Positions 8,185 through 16,888 of a DNA stretch of 64,000 nucleotides are shown one piece after another. Below the pieces are notes generated by a model. That model ran no database searches. It saw nothing but the letters and a program-made list of their open reading frames with translations, and was not told where the DNA came from. The position numbers and the translations under genes were made by a program. The stretch spans positions 62,001 through 126,000 of the forward strand of contig NZ_AUDQ01000005.1 in assembly GCF_000425545.1 (NCBI RefSeq), given 5' to 3'. Within the stretch, counting starts at the first letter, position 1. Each line of letters opens with the position of its first letter. This stretch comes from Sporosarcina ureae DSM 2281. Lineage in GTDB: Bacteria; Bacillota; Bacilli; Bacillales_A; Planococcaceae.

Positions 8185-10239
8185 ATGAAACGTACCGATT
8201 ATATAAAATCTACAAATCGTAAAAAATGGAAAAAGATCGTATTATCTCTGTCGATCACGTCAATAGCCGCAATCCTAACTGTCTTAATCGCCCTTCGAAT
8301 ATATGCTCAAGTACTTGGTGCCCCTTCATTGAGCGTACCAAAGGCTTCATTGTTCCTTGATCATAGTGGACATCAGATAGGGGATCATTTTTCACAACAT
8401 CGACGTTATTGGATGAAGCTGTCTGATATGTCTCCTTATCTTTCGGATGCCTTCGTCGCAACCGAAGATAAGCAATTTTATTCGCATAATGGATTTGATT
8501 ATAAACGGATTGCGGGTGCAGTTCTGAAGGATGTCAAAACGATGAGTAAGGCACAGGGAGCGAGTACGATTACTATGCAATATGCGCGAAATCTGTATTT
8601 GACGCACGAAAAGTCTTGGACACGGAAACTCCATGAGGCGCTGTTTGCCTATCGACTGGAAATCTTCTATGACAAGGATACGATTTTGGAAGGTTATTTA
8701 AATACCGTCTACTTCGGTCACGGAATGTACGGCGTGGAAGCGGCGAGCCGGTTTTATTTCTCCAAAGCCGCTAAAGACCTGACATTAGAGGAAGCGGCTA
8801 CGATTGCGGCGATCGCAAAAGGCCCTTCCATTTATTCACCACTTGATCATCCTGAAAATTCACGTGACCGTCAATTGCTCGTACTGAATCAAATGGAGCG
8901 CTATGACTATATTTCTACTGAACAGAAAGAACGAGCAATAGAAGAGGAAATTGTACTCAAGACAGATAGTTGGAAAGATATGAAGCAAGTGGCACCTTAC
9001 TTTTTGGATGCTGCGTGGCAACAAGCAGAAGACATTCTCGCTTCGAAAGGTCGAGCACCAGCGGAAGGTGGCTGGCAAATCCGCACGACGTTGAATCAAC
9101 AGCACCAGCAAGCGGCGGAACAAGCAATTAAACAAGCAATGCCTGAAAATGATCTGCAAGTTGGATTCATTTCAATGGCCGCAGATACAGGTTTTGTTAC
9201 GTCGATGATAGGCGGTGTGGATTTTGGCGATAGCTCCTTCAACCGGGTGACTCAAGCGAAACGTCAGCCAGGGTCTGCGATGAAGCCGATCCTCTATGCG
9301 GCAGCGCTGGAAAAAGGGATGAATCCTTTAACGTTCATGACAGCTGAAAAAACGCTGTTTACGTATGATGACGGTCGTTCGACATATGAGCCAAGTAATA
9401 TTAACGGGGAGTTTGCGGCGAAGCCAATTTCATTGGCACAGGCGATTGCGATTTCGGATAATATTTATGCAGTCAAGACGCTTGAGCAAGTGGGTTACAA
9501 GCCGTACACGAAAATGGCGCAACGACTCGGTATCGACGTCACGTTTCCCGAATCGCCTGCAGTTGCTCTAGGAACTTCCGACTTGACGCTGTTTGAGATG
9601 ACGACAGCGTATAATCGCATTGCGTCAGAAGGGAAACAGGTTGAGCCCCAAATGATTCTATCGATTACGGATGCGAACGGAAAACTGGTCTATGAGCACC
9701 CTTCGAAGAAACCGAAGCAAGCAATGTCGGAACAAGACGCGTTTGTGCTGACACATTTGATGACAGGGATGTTCGACCCCGTCTTTAATGATTATTTAAC
9801 CTCTACGGGCCTATCCATGCGTCCGAAACAATCACGGCCTTATGCTGCGAAGTCCGGAACGACGATATGGGATCAGTATTTGATTGGATTCTCGCCCACA
9901 TTAACAGCGGGAATTTGGACAGGGTTCGACCGTGGCAAGCAACTCGAGAATTTGGAAGATAAAACTGTCTCGAAAAAAGTCTGGATTGATTTTATGGAAG
10001 CGGCACATGAGGGTACAGCGCCACAACCATTCCTCCCCCCTTCTGGCGTGCAAGGTGTCATTGTAGATATCGAAACTGGCGGAATTGCAGTCAATGAATG
10101 TGCGAAGCAACGATTGATCTACGTGAAGGATAAAGACGTACCGCAGAAGTTATGTACGGATCGCTCGTTGAGAGAACAGCATTCGGGTGAAGAGGAAAAT
10201 TCTAAAATGGAGTTATTCCCGTTTTCGTTTTTTGAGTGA
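8185..10239 (+). CDS. pbpG: Class A penicillin-binding protein (PBP1A family, PbpG/PBP2d-like)
   Basis: A 684-residue bifunctional peptidoglycan synthase. One N-terminal membrane anchor (about 18-42) precedes a GT51 glycosyltransferase domain with catalytic Glu94 in ATEDKQFYSH and the QGASTITMQYARNLYL motif. The transpeptidase domain has the SxxK serine at about 364 (GSAMKP), SDN near 424 and KSGTT near 556. Size and neighbourhood (ywiB on one side, ywhD on the other) match B. subtilis PbpG, a sporulation-related enzyme. The gene is divergent from ywiB-argS, and its stop abuts the first GAGCG array. Confidence 0.9.
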   Translation: MKRTDYIKSTNRKKWKKIVLSLSITSIAAILTVLIALRIYAQVLGAPSLSVPKASLFLDHSGHQIGDHFSQHRRYWMKLSDMSPYLSDAFVATEDKQFYSHNGFDYKRIAGAVLKDVKTMSKAQGASTITMQYARNLYLTHEKSWTRKLHEALFAYRLEIFYDKDTILEGYLNTVYFGHGMYGVEAASRFYFSKAAKDLTLEEAATIAAIAKGPSIYSPLDHPENSRDRQLLVLNQMERYDYISTEQKERAIEEEIVLKTDSWKDMKQVAPYFLDAAWQQAEDILASKGRAPAEGGWQIRTTLNQQHQQAAEQAIKQAMPENDLQVGFISMAADTGFVTSMIGGVDFGDSSFNRVTQAKRQPGSAMKPILYAAALEKGMNPLTFMTAEKTLFTYDDGRSTYEPSNINGEFAAKPISLAQAIAISDNIYAVKTLEQVGYKPYTKMAQRLGIDVTFPESPAVALGTSDLTLFEMTTAYNRIASEGKQVEPQMILSITDANGKLVYEHPSKKPKQAMSEQDAFVLTHLMTGMFDPVFNDYLTSTGLSMRPKQSRPYAAKSGTTIWDQYLIGFSPTLTAGIWTGFDRGKQLENLEDKTVSKKVWIDFMEAAHEGTAPQPFLPPSGVQGVIVDIETGGIAVNECAKQRLIYVKDKDVPQKLCTDRSLREQHSGEEENSKMELFPFSFFE

Positions 10240-10258
10240 TTGGAGAGTTTTGGGTTAT

Positions 10259-10590
10259 GAGCGGTTGGCTGCTGGCTTTGAGCGGATAGCCGAAGACTAT
10301 GAGCGCTCGGATGCTGGTGTTGAGCGGATAGCTTCAAAGTATGAGCGGGTGTACGCTCGTATAGAGCGGATAGCCGGGATAATTGAGCGGATGACGGTCG
10401 CAATAGAGCGGATAGCAAAGTATGAGCGGTTTGCGGGCAGGATAGAGCGGGTAGCGTTGATGTATGAGCGGAATAGGCTCATGATAGAGCGGATAGCCGC
10501 TAACTATGAGCGCTCGGACACTCGCTTTGAGCGAATAGCCGTCGCAATAGAGCACTTAACGACAAAGTATGAGCGCCACAACTAGATTCC
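10259..10590 (+). repeat. GAGCG array 1: 16 units at 21-bp pitch
   Basis: GAGCG cores begin at 10259, 10280, 10301, 10322, 10343, 10364, 10385, 10406, 10424, 10445, 10466, 10487, 10508, 10529, 10550 and 10571: fourteen intervals of 21 bp and one of 18. Each core is preceded by TAT, TTT, GTT, ATT or ATA and followed by a different ~13-bp spacer; frequent continuations are GAGCGGATAGC and the palindrome GAGCGCTC. The unit at 10550 is degenerate (GAGCAC). A plus-strand frame stays open and would give heptads (YERxxxx), but other arrays of the family are interrupted by stops, so this is read as non-coding. It lies between convergent pbpG-like and ywhD genes. Confidence 0.9.
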
Positions 10591-10606
10591 ACCCCTCAAA
10601 CCCCAA

Positions 10607-10652
10607 TAAAAAAGCCTCGTTCTCCGTATCCGCGGAGAGCGAGGCTTTTTTG
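10607..10652. terminator. Bidirectional rho-independent terminator
   Basis: AAAAAAGCCTCG and CGAGGCTTTTTT flank a continued stem (TCTCCG/CGGAGA), giving an A-tract, a long hairpin and a T-tract usable from both strands, between pbpG-like and ywhD. The remaining 220 bases up to ywhD show no gene. Confidence 0.88.
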
Positions 10653-10871
10653 ACCGTTATGCAGGGATCGAATGAATCCGCACTGCTTGGGTTTGTGGTT
10701 TCATCAAACGACTGTCTACATAGCGGGTGTCCTAGATTACAGCGCAAAGCTGTATATTTAGTTTACTTCCTTTGTTGCAGACATTCAACCTCAAAGAGTA
10801 CGTTATGCAAATTGTCACATTTTTGACGTATTTGACGAGAATTGTACTTTTCAATTATGCCGTGTGACGTC

Positions 10872-11390
10872 TTACTCTGTGCGCAAACCTTCGTGTAATT
10901 CAGGTGTACTACGTTCCCAAAGCTCTGCGTTATGCGACTTTAGAAAGTCTTTTAGAATTTTCTTTGAACGATCGTCCATATCGTCTACAATAATTTGACG
11001 TTTCATTGATTTGTCCATGCGGTTGACGTGGTCTGCGAGCAACTTATAGCCTCGCCTCTTTTCGCGATTGACGACCATTTCACACGCTGTGATTCCTGCA
11101 TAATATGGACCTTCCTCACGATAATCAATTGTCACCCAAACGAGCCAGTATGGTTTACCGCCTTCAGAATCTTTGCGGTCCGTGGTGAATTTGATTCCTC
11201 GTTCTGTATCACTACGGGCATGCATAGCACCCATTTCCACTTGTGCTGTACCCGCTTCTACATCGATGATCACAGGCGAAATGTTTTCGAGCGACAACGA
11301 ACCTATGCCAAACCCTTTATGTCCATCTGTGGGATCATTTTTAATTATCGTAAAGCCTAACTTTGGTTTTGAATTTTGCTCACTTGCCAT
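10872..11390 (-). CDS. ywhD: YwhD family protein
   Basis: A 172-residue soluble protein of the YwhD family, found in Bacillales and of unknown function. The N-terminal FTIIKNDPTDGHKGFGIG and ENISPVIIDVEAGTA segments are strongly characteristic. The charged C-terminal half (VNREKRRGYKLLADHVNRMD) is probably helical. It is divergent from the tautomerase gene ywhB; B. subtilis also has ywhB and ywhD close together. No catalytic residues can be named. Confidence 0.9.
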   Translation of the reverse strand: MASEQNSKPKLGFTIIKNDPTDGHKGFGIGSLSLENISPVIIDVEAGTAQVEMGAMHARSDTERGIKFTTDRKDSEGGKPYWLVWVTIDYREEGPYYAGITACEMVVNREKRRGYKLLADHVNRMDKSMKRQIIVDDMDDRSKKILKDFLKSHNAELWERSTPELHEGLRTE

Positions 11391-11457
11391 GTAAATCGCC
11401 CTCCGTCTCTGTTATTATATGTACTATACCTGAATTTTCTGCTAAGGAGGAAATAAA

Positions 11458-11643
11458 ATGCCATACGTCACAGTAAAAATGCTTGAAGGCCGCACTGACG
11501 ACCAAAAACGTGCACTCTGTGAAAAAGTTACGCAAGCCGTTGTGGAAACGACTGGTGCTACTACTGATAGCGTAACAGTTTTCATTGAAGAAATGCCAAA
11601 AAACCATCTTTTTAAAGAAGGTAAACTGATGAGTGATCAGTAA
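11458..11643 (+). CDS. ywhB: 4-oxalocrotonate tautomerase family protein (YwhB-like)
   Basis: A 61-residue tautomerase. After removal of Met the N-terminal Pro (MPYVTVKMLEGRT) is the catalytic base of the 4-OT family, and the C-terminal FIEEMPKNHLFKEGKLMSDQ matches the active-site loop with family-typical spacing. These tiny subunits assemble as hexamers; the physiological substrate of the Bacillus protein is unknown. The start follows TAAGGAGGAA at good spacing, and a bidirectional terminator follows. Confidence 0.92.
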   Translation: MPYVTVKMLEGRTDDQKRALCEKVTQAVVETTGATTDSVTVFIEEMPKNHLFKEGKLMSDQ

Positions 11644-11650
11644 AATTGGC

Positions 11651-11680
11651 AAAAGGATTCTCATCGCGAGAATCCTTTTT
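11651..11680. terminator. Bidirectional terminator between ywhB and ywgA
   Basis: AAAAGGATTCTC, a short ATC loop region and GCGAGAATCCTTTTT form a perfect ~10-bp stem with A- and T-tracts on the two sides, separating convergent ywhB and ywgA. Confidence 0.87.
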
Positions 11681-11691
11681 ACTTAATTCAT

Positions 11692-12207
11692 TCAGCTGAC
11701 TGAACTCACTTGCATCTCTTCGATGAAGGCAAATGCTTGATCCATTTCTTGATCAGTAAAGTTCAGTTTGTTTTTTACGATACGTACTTTAGCAATTTGA
11801 TCCTCTTTATCGAGCTGATCGAAAAATAACAATGTGGAGACCAATTCCAAAAAACGTGACGACTTCTCATTCAATCGCTCGATACATTTGGGTAACTGTT
11901 CTTTCGGCGCTTCTGCTGTCGCAAGGAATTTCGACCCTTCATCCGTCACTTGGTAGCAATATTGTTTATATGAACCCTTGTCCTCAAAACGTTCAGCCAA
12001 AAAGCCCATTTCACATAACTCTTCTACTCGCAATGTCAGTTCTTCCGAATAAGGACCATACATATGGAGCTCGTATTTCTCTGCAAACGGGAAATTCATT
12101 TTCTTTAATATATAAACCATTTTCTGCATTTTCTTACGGCCATTCACTTCATTTGCCAACGATATAAACTGAACGATTTTTGCATGCTCTTGCAGCAAGT
12201 CCCGCAA
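11692..12207 (-). CDS. ywgA: YwgA family protein
   Basis: A 171-residue protein of the YwgA family. The N-terminal QEHAKIVQFISLANEVNGRK-MQKMVYIL block and the YGPYSEELTLRVEELCEMGF stretch resemble the winged-helix-like Panacea/YwgA group, but its function is not established. It starts 8 bp after the stop of the HD-domain gene on the same strand, so the two form an operon, as ywfO and ywgA do in B. subtilis. Some YwgA-like proteins are compared with antitoxin-type proteins; nothing local supports that here. Confidence 0.85.
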   Translation of the reverse strand: MRDLLQEHAKIVQFISLANEVNGRKKMQKMVYILKKMNFPFAEKYELHMYGPYSEELTLRVEELCEMGFLAERFEDKGSYKQYCYQVTDEGSKFLATAEAPKEQLPKCIERLNEKSSRFLELVSTLLFFDQLDKEDQIAKVRIVKNKLNFTDQEMDQAFAFIEEMQVSSVS

Positions 12208-12215
12208 CCCCTCTC

Positions 12216-13505
12216 TTAGCCTCTTAACAACTCCAAAATCTTCTTATGCAACGGGTTTCCATCTATCAACAAATCTTCTGGATAATAAATTTTATGGTCT
12301 GTTCTGCGTTTTCCTGATATCGCTTCGACCACATCGGACATCCGCGACAGTTCACGCAAATCGCCATTTTCTAGTTGTAAATAAATCGGCACGCGCTCAT
12401 TCTCTTCACCTGGACGATAAAAGTCGTAAGGTAAGTCTGATGAAGAATCCGTCACTAAATAATACTCAGGATCGAGCCCTGCTTCTTTAAACAATGTGAT
12501 AAGTTCACCGAATTTCATGTACTGCACTGCAGGATCGAACTCGGCATATTGAAATAGCCGTCTGTTCACGAAGCGATCGCATAAATCCGCTAAAATTGTA
12601 TCATTTTCTTCCATCCACAGCTGGAAATACGTCAATAACACGCCCTCGTCAAGAGCTATGTACTCTTTCAATTTGAACTCTTGTGCGAAAAAAGAAACGA
12701 AATGCAGCGGTTCTTGCTTAAACGCATATCCAGTTTCGAATAAATGTTTCGCTCTGTGTAAAATTTTGATCAAAATCACTTCTGCACTTCGCGATACAGG
12801 GTGGAAATATACTTGCCAGTACATTTGATAACGGCTCATGATATAGTCTTCCACCGCATGCATGCCGCTGTGCTTGATGACGACTTGTTCTTCAGTCGGA
12901 CGCATCACACGCAAAATCCGTTCCATGTCGAAGTGGCCATAGGAAACGCCTGTGTAATACGCATCGCGCTGAAGATAATCCATACGGTCCGCGTCGATTT
13001 GACTGGAAATCAAACTGACGACTAGTTTGTCCGGATACGTCTTATCTATGACATCCGCCACTTTTTGAGGGAAATCTGGCGACACACGATGCAACACTTC
13101 ATGGACTTCTGTCTGTTCCAATAAAATTTGCTGGGTGAATTGTTCGTGATCCAGATTGAATACTTTTTCAAATGCGTGGGAAAACGGACCATGTCCTAGA
13201 TCATGCAATAGTGCTGCACAAAGGGCGACAAGTCGCTGTTCTTCGTCCCATTCTTCACGCCCACTGAAGCCGTCGTCTAGAATTCGTCTGACGATTTCAT
13301 AGACACCGAGCGAGTGCTGGAAGCGGCTGTGTTCTGCGCCGTGGAACACGAGATAGGTAGTGCCAAGCTGGCGAATCCTGCGCAGGCGCTGGAATTCGCG
13401 GGTGTTGACCAGATCCCAAATTACGCGGTCTCGGACATGTATGTAGCGGTGCACGGGGTCTTTAAACACTTTTTCTTCGGGCAGTTTTTCGTTTTGGTAC
13501 GCCAT
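12216..13505 (-). CDS. ywfO: HD-domain phosphohydrolase YwfO
   Basis: A 429-residue HD-superfamily hydrolase. The metal site is seen in H-E-H residues of FHGAEHSRFQHSLGVYE, the HD pair in AALLHDLGHGPFSHAFE and a later Asp in QIDADRMDYLQRDAYYTG. Relatives of YwfO act on nucleoside triphosphates or dNTPs, but the exact substrate here is unknown. The C-terminal part (after about 300) is the family-specific extension. It is divergent from rsfA, with a 635-bp gap that holds GAGCG array 2 and a palindromic-element copy. Confidence 0.9.
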   Translation of the reverse strand: MAYQNEKLPEEKVFKDPVHRYIHVRDRVIWDLVNTREFQRLRRIRQLGTTYLVFHGAEHSRFQHSLGVYEIVRRILDDGFSGREEWDEEQRLVALCAALLHDLGHGPFSHAFEKVFNLDHEQFTQQILLEQTEVHEVLHRVSPDFPQKVADVIDKTYPDKLVVSLISSQIDADRMDYLQRDAYYTGVSYGHFDMERILRVMRPTEEQVVIKHSGMHAVEDYIMSRYQMYWQVYFHPVSRSAEVILIKILHRAKHLFETGYAFKQEPLHFVSFFAQEFKLKEYIALDEGVLLTYFQLWMEENDTILADLCDRFVNRRLFQYAEFDPAVQYMKFGELITLFKEAGLDPEYYLVTDSSSDLPYDFYRPGEENERVPIYLQLENGDLRELSRMSDVVEAISGKRRTDHKIYYPEDLLIDGNPLHKKILELLRG

Positions 13506-13652
13506 GTCGTCACCTCATCCTTCATTCGTTCTAGTATAACAAAAAACGACGGATCGTGACATAGTACTCTATGACGGATTTTAAACAGTAAATAGTAAAA
13601 CGTGTTTTTAGTGAAGAAGGAATTAGTAATTACATGTAGATTCAGCTTATAT

Positions 13653-13802
13653 GAGCGGTTGCCGACTTAGTATGAGCGCTTGTCGCTGATGATAGAGCGG
13701 TTAGACTTGAGTTATGAGCGTTTAATCAGTTTAATGAGCGGCTATGCAGCAAGTATGAGCGCTTGAACAGATTGTTGAGCGTTTGCGACAGTTCAATGCG
13801 CA
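13653..13802 (+). repeat. GAGCG array 2: 7 clear units
   Basis: Cores begin at 13653, 13674, 13695, 13716, 13736, 13757 and 13777, so spacings are 21, 21, 21, 20, 21 and 20; a degenerate TGCGC follows near 13797. Flanks before the cores are TAT, ATA, AAT and GTT as in array 1. This is the only array between divergently transcribed genes (ywfO and rsfA). Reading frames are not maintained because of the 20-bp steps. Confidence 0.85.
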
Positions 13803-13830
13803 ACAAGAAGTATTACCCACTTGCAATGCA

Positions 13831-13957
13831 GGGATTGGAGCGAGAGCAGTAGCGAAGGAGGGCTTTTGCGAGCATAAGCGAAGCGTTGGAAGCGCATCTT
13901 TGTACTAGGAGAGCCGACTCCGGGAGGACACCGCGTCCCCTCCAAAACACCAATTCC
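13831..13957. repeat. Palindromic intergenic element copy carrying the ~70-bp core
   Basis: The element opens with GGGATTGGAGC and closes with CCAATTCCC as an imperfect terminal inverted repeat. Bases 13839-13908 are a copy of a ~70-bp segment (GAGCGAGAGCAG...CTTTGTACTAG) also found at 18092-18162 and, inverted, at 30505-30575. The remaining sequence to the rsfA start (13958-14141) has no recognisable gene. Confidence 0.65.
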
Positions 13958-14141
13958 CACCCCAACAGCCCGTCAGCCTATTCCCGAACACCCTACCAAC
14001 TACCATATTCAACTCCTACTCACCCAAAAAGCCCGCCCGCTTTATTACCATCTTGATAGAATTTTGTGACTCTCTGAATAAAAGACTCATTTCGTGGTCA
14101 TAATGGCAGTAGAAAGAGAGTACAAGACAGGAGGCATGGAG

Positions 14142-14780
14142 ATGGTGAAAGTTAGACAAGACGCATGGTTAGAACAGGACGATGAATTATTGGCAGAGAC
14201 GGTGCTACGACATGTAAGAGAAGGAAGTACACAACTAGGTGCATTTGAGGAAGTAGGCGACGCTCTGAACCGAACTGCAGCAGCTTGTGGGTTCAGATGG
14301 AATGCAGTCGTGCGAAGAGACTACGAGAGTGAACTCTCCGAAGCGAAGAAAGAGAGAAAGCAAACGTTACGTGTGCTAGGTACAGATTTTAAAAGACGTA
14401 ACCAGCAAATGTACAACTCCGAGACAGGCGCAGATGGCCAGGAGAAAATACAGGTTCCATTATCCGCCCTATCGCTCGACACCGTCATTGCATATTTAAT
14501 TCGCATGCATCATAACGGGGGTGCCGATACGGATGCTCTTCGATGGAGACAGACGGCAAAAACAGCGACGGAACAAATGAAATCGCTGGAATCGCAAATA
14601 GAAGATCTGAAAAAAGAGAACAGAACATTGAAAGACGATTATGAGCAATTCGTCCAAATCATGAATCGTGCACGCCGATTAATCGCTTTGAATGAAGAAA
14701 GCGAGCACATAGCACCGTTGTTCAAAATGGAGCCTAATGGAAATCTAGTCTCATCAAAAGAGCCGCCAATCAATAACTGA
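14142..14780 (+). CDS. rsfA: RsfA-type prespore transcription regulator
   Basis: A 212-residue regulator of the RsfA/PrsfA family, which tunes sigma-F-dependent genes in the forespore. The N-terminal Myb/SANT-like helix-turn-helix reads VRQDAWLEQDDELLAETVLR with GTQLGAFEEVG-type and ACGFRWNAVVRRDY segments; a coiled coil (TATEQMKSLESQIEDLKKEN) follows near 155-185. The ATG at 14142 sits 9 nt after GGAGG, whereas an upstream in-frame GTG has no site. Position next to ywfO and lipL matches B. subtilis ywfN (rsfA). Confidence 0.88.
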   Translation: MVKVRQDAWLEQDDELLAETVLRHVREGSTQLGAFEEVGDALNRTAAACGFRWNAVVRRDYESELSEAKKERKQTLRVLGTDFKRRNQQMYNSETGADGQEKIQVPLSALSLDTVIAYLIRMHHNGGADTDALRWRQTAKTATEQMKSLESQIEDLKKENRTLKDDYEQFVQIMNRARRLIALNEESEHIAPLFKMEPNGNLVSSKEPPINN

Positions 14781-14797
14781 TTGGCAGCTTTTTTTCG
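14760..14797. terminator. Terminator overlapping the end of rsfA
   Basis: GCCGCCAATC, short loop, GATTGGCAGC followed by seven T residues; the stem includes the last codons of rsfA and lies 3 bp from the convergent lipL stop codon. Confidence 0.8.
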
Positions 14798-14799
14798 TT

Positions 14800-15636
14800 C
14801 TATGACAGCATCTTTTGATTGCGTTCAAAGACGCGTTTCAAATAAAATCCGTATAATTCCATTTCCTCGTCTGTTAAACCACCGTGTCGCACATCTTCTG
14901 TCAACGAGCGCAATAATACTTGCAGACGAATAACGACTTCATTGACCGTCAAATGCGTATCGAGAATTTCCGATAACGACGCCATCGTATCCGGCTTGAT
15001 CACAGGATAGCTGAATTTTGTCGGCTGTCGTTGTAAGCCCTTCTCATAGACTTCACGAATGATCTCCGCTCGTTCAGATCCACTGCCTTCAATGCATAAA
15101 TACACTTGTACAGCGATTCCTTGGCGCAGACGCCGCTGGGAGATCCCTGCGAATTTCTTACCATCAACACTTAAATCATACGATCCAGGACAATAAGATC
15201 CGACAATTTCATAGGCTTCTATCCGTTCGCCAAGTTCAGGAAATAGTAGCTGAACTAGTGATAGCATCGCTTCATAGCCTACCGGAATATCAATCGAAGA
15301 CTTTTGTTCGGAAAAGATTAAGGAAATATTTAATACCCCTTCATCTAGAACGACTGCCAGACCGCCCGAGTTGCGAACGATTGACTGATAGCCGTGCTGC
15401 TCGATCCCTTCCATCGCTTGTTGAATAAAAGGCATGCGATGATCTTGAATACCTAACACGATCGTCTTGTCATGTACCCATGTTCTGACTACAGGTACGC
15501 TTTGTTGCTGTCCAACTAATTGGCATAACGTATCATCCATAGCGAATGATTCGAGTGCAGAACGATTGCGTGCTGAAATCGATTCGTCAATGAAACGCCA
15601 AGCTGGTTGATTCAATAATTGTTTATCTTGTGACAT
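14800..15636 (-). CDS. lipL: Octanoyl-[GcvH]:protein N-octanoyltransferase LipL
   Basis: A 278-residue member of the BPL/LplA/LipB fold. It keeps the R-(N/S)-SGGLAVVLDEGVLNIS block and SYCPGSYDLSVDGKKFAGIS with a cysteine suitable as the acyl-thioester nucleophile, which marks LipL rather than an ATP-dependent lipoate ligase. LipL moves octanoyl groups from GcvH to E2 subunits during lipoate assembly. It follows pta on the same strand by about 66 bp; the ywfL(lipL)-pta neighbourhood is conserved with B. subtilis. Confidence 0.88.
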   Translation of the reverse strand: MSQDKQLLNQPAWRFIDESISARNRSALESFAMDDTLCQLVGQQQSVPVVRTWVHDKTIVLGIQDHRMPFIQQAMEGIEQHGYQSIVRNSGGLAVVLDEGVLNISLIFSEQKSSIDIPVGYEAMLSLVQLLFPELGERIEAYEIVGSYCPGSYDLSVDGKKFAGISQRRLRQGIAVQVYLCIEGSGSERAEIIREVYEKGLQRQPTKFSYPVIKPDTMASLSEILDTHLTVNEVVIRLQVLLRSLTEDVRHGGLTDEEMELYGFYLKRVFERNQKMLS

Positions 15637-15702
15637 GTCTAGCTCTCCTATGGTGGTTGATCTGGATTTTATGTAGACGGTTCACAAACTTCGAACCTGT
15701 GA

Positions 15703-16674
15703 TTATAGGCTCTGAGCTGCTGTGATGATAGATAGCTTGTACACGTCTTCTGCAGAACAACCGCGTGACAAGTCGTTGACAGGACCATTCAGGCCTTGAA
15801 GAATGGGACCGATCGCTTCATAGCCGCCAAGACGTTCAGTCAATTTGTAGCCAATGTTTCCTGCATCGAGTGTCGGGAAAATAAAGACGTTTGCATCGCC
15901 TTTGATGACAGATTCCGGAGCTTTTTTCGCTGCTACACTTGGTACATATGCTGCGTCAAATTGGAATTCTCCATCAATCAATAGCTCAGGCGCCAATTCT
16001 TTTGCAATTCTAGCCGCCTCCACCACTTTTTCCGTCTCTTCAGTCACAGCAGAACCTTTAGTGGAGAATGAAAGCATCGCAACGCGCGGATCAATTCCGA
16101 ATGCTTTTGCAGTTTTTGTACTTTCCACAGCGATTTCAGCCAACTCTTTAGCCGAAGGATTCACAGTAATAGCACAGTCTGCAAAAATCAGACGCTCATC
16201 TTCTTTCATCATAATGAAAGCTCCGCTTGTTTTTGAAATGCCAGGCTTTGTCTTGATGATCTGCAATGCCGGACGAACTGTATCTGCCGTCGAATGTGCA
16301 GCTCCACTCACTAAACCATCTACACGTCCTGTATAGATTAGCATAGTTCCGAAATAGTTTACATCTTTCAATTGCTCGCGCGCTTGCTCAATTGTAGCTT
16401 TTCCTGCACGACGTTCAACGAATTTTTCCGCCAGTTCTTCAAAATAGGAAGCGTTTGCAGGATCGATTAACTTAATTTCAGAAATATCGAAACCACCATC
16501 TTTCGCTGCTTTATTTACCGCTTCTTCATTCCCTAATAAAACCGGTGTAATAATCCCCTCTTGTTGAAGATGCACAGCTGCTTCTAGTATTCTCACGTCT
16601 TCCCCTTCAGGTAATACGATCGATTTTCCTTTACCTTCCAACGTTTTACGAATTCCTTTAAAAAGATCTGCCAT
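15703..16674 (-). CDS. pta: Phosphate acetyltransferase
   Basis: A 323-residue short-form phosphotransacetylase converting acetyl-CoA and phosphate to acetyl phosphate and CoA. Family blocks seen are SIVLPEGEDVRILEAA, DGLVSGAAHSTADTVRPALQ, RVAMLSFSTKGSA and the C-terminal GGYEAIGPILQGLNGPVNDLSRG. Length is normal for the Firmicute enzyme, without the N-terminal regulatory domain of enteric Pta. The start has an AAAGGGTGGG site. The gene is divergent from hemQ. Confidence 0.97.
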   Translation of the reverse strand: MADLFKGIRKTLEGKGKSIVLPEGEDVRILEAAVHLQQEGIITPVLLGNEEAVNKAAKDGGFDISEIKLIDPANASYFEELAEKFVERRAGKATIEQAREQLKDVNYFGTMLIYTGRVDGLVSGAAHSTADTVRPALQIIKTKPGISKTSGAFIMMKEDERLIFADCAITVNPSAKELAEIAVESTKTAKAFGIDPRVAMLSFSTKGSAVTEETEKVVEAARIAKELAPELLIDGEFQFDAAYVPSVAAKKAPESVIKGDANVFIFPTLDAGNIGYKLTERLGGYEAIGPILQGLNGPVNDLSRGCSAEDVYKLSIITAAQSL

Positions 16675-16888
16675 ATGTCATTCCCACCCTTTGTTATATT
16701 TTCCTATTCATCATACCTGAAAAGCTTAATTATTACACTAGGAACTCTGAAATATTCTGATAACTGTCACCTAGCTATTCATTTTTACACTACGTGTCGT
16801 GGATCTTACCTTATTCCTTAACGAGTAAAGGCCGTTATGATACACTTGAAATAGAAAGTACTTTGATTTAAAAGGAGACTGAATTCAA

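Noticed and set aside
10187-10585. 132-codon plus-strand frame over array 1 (YER/IER heptads)
   Set aside because: It starts inside the pbpG-like gene, has no ribosome site, and the other arrays of the same family contain stops or 20-bp steps; it follows from a stop-poor 21-bp period.
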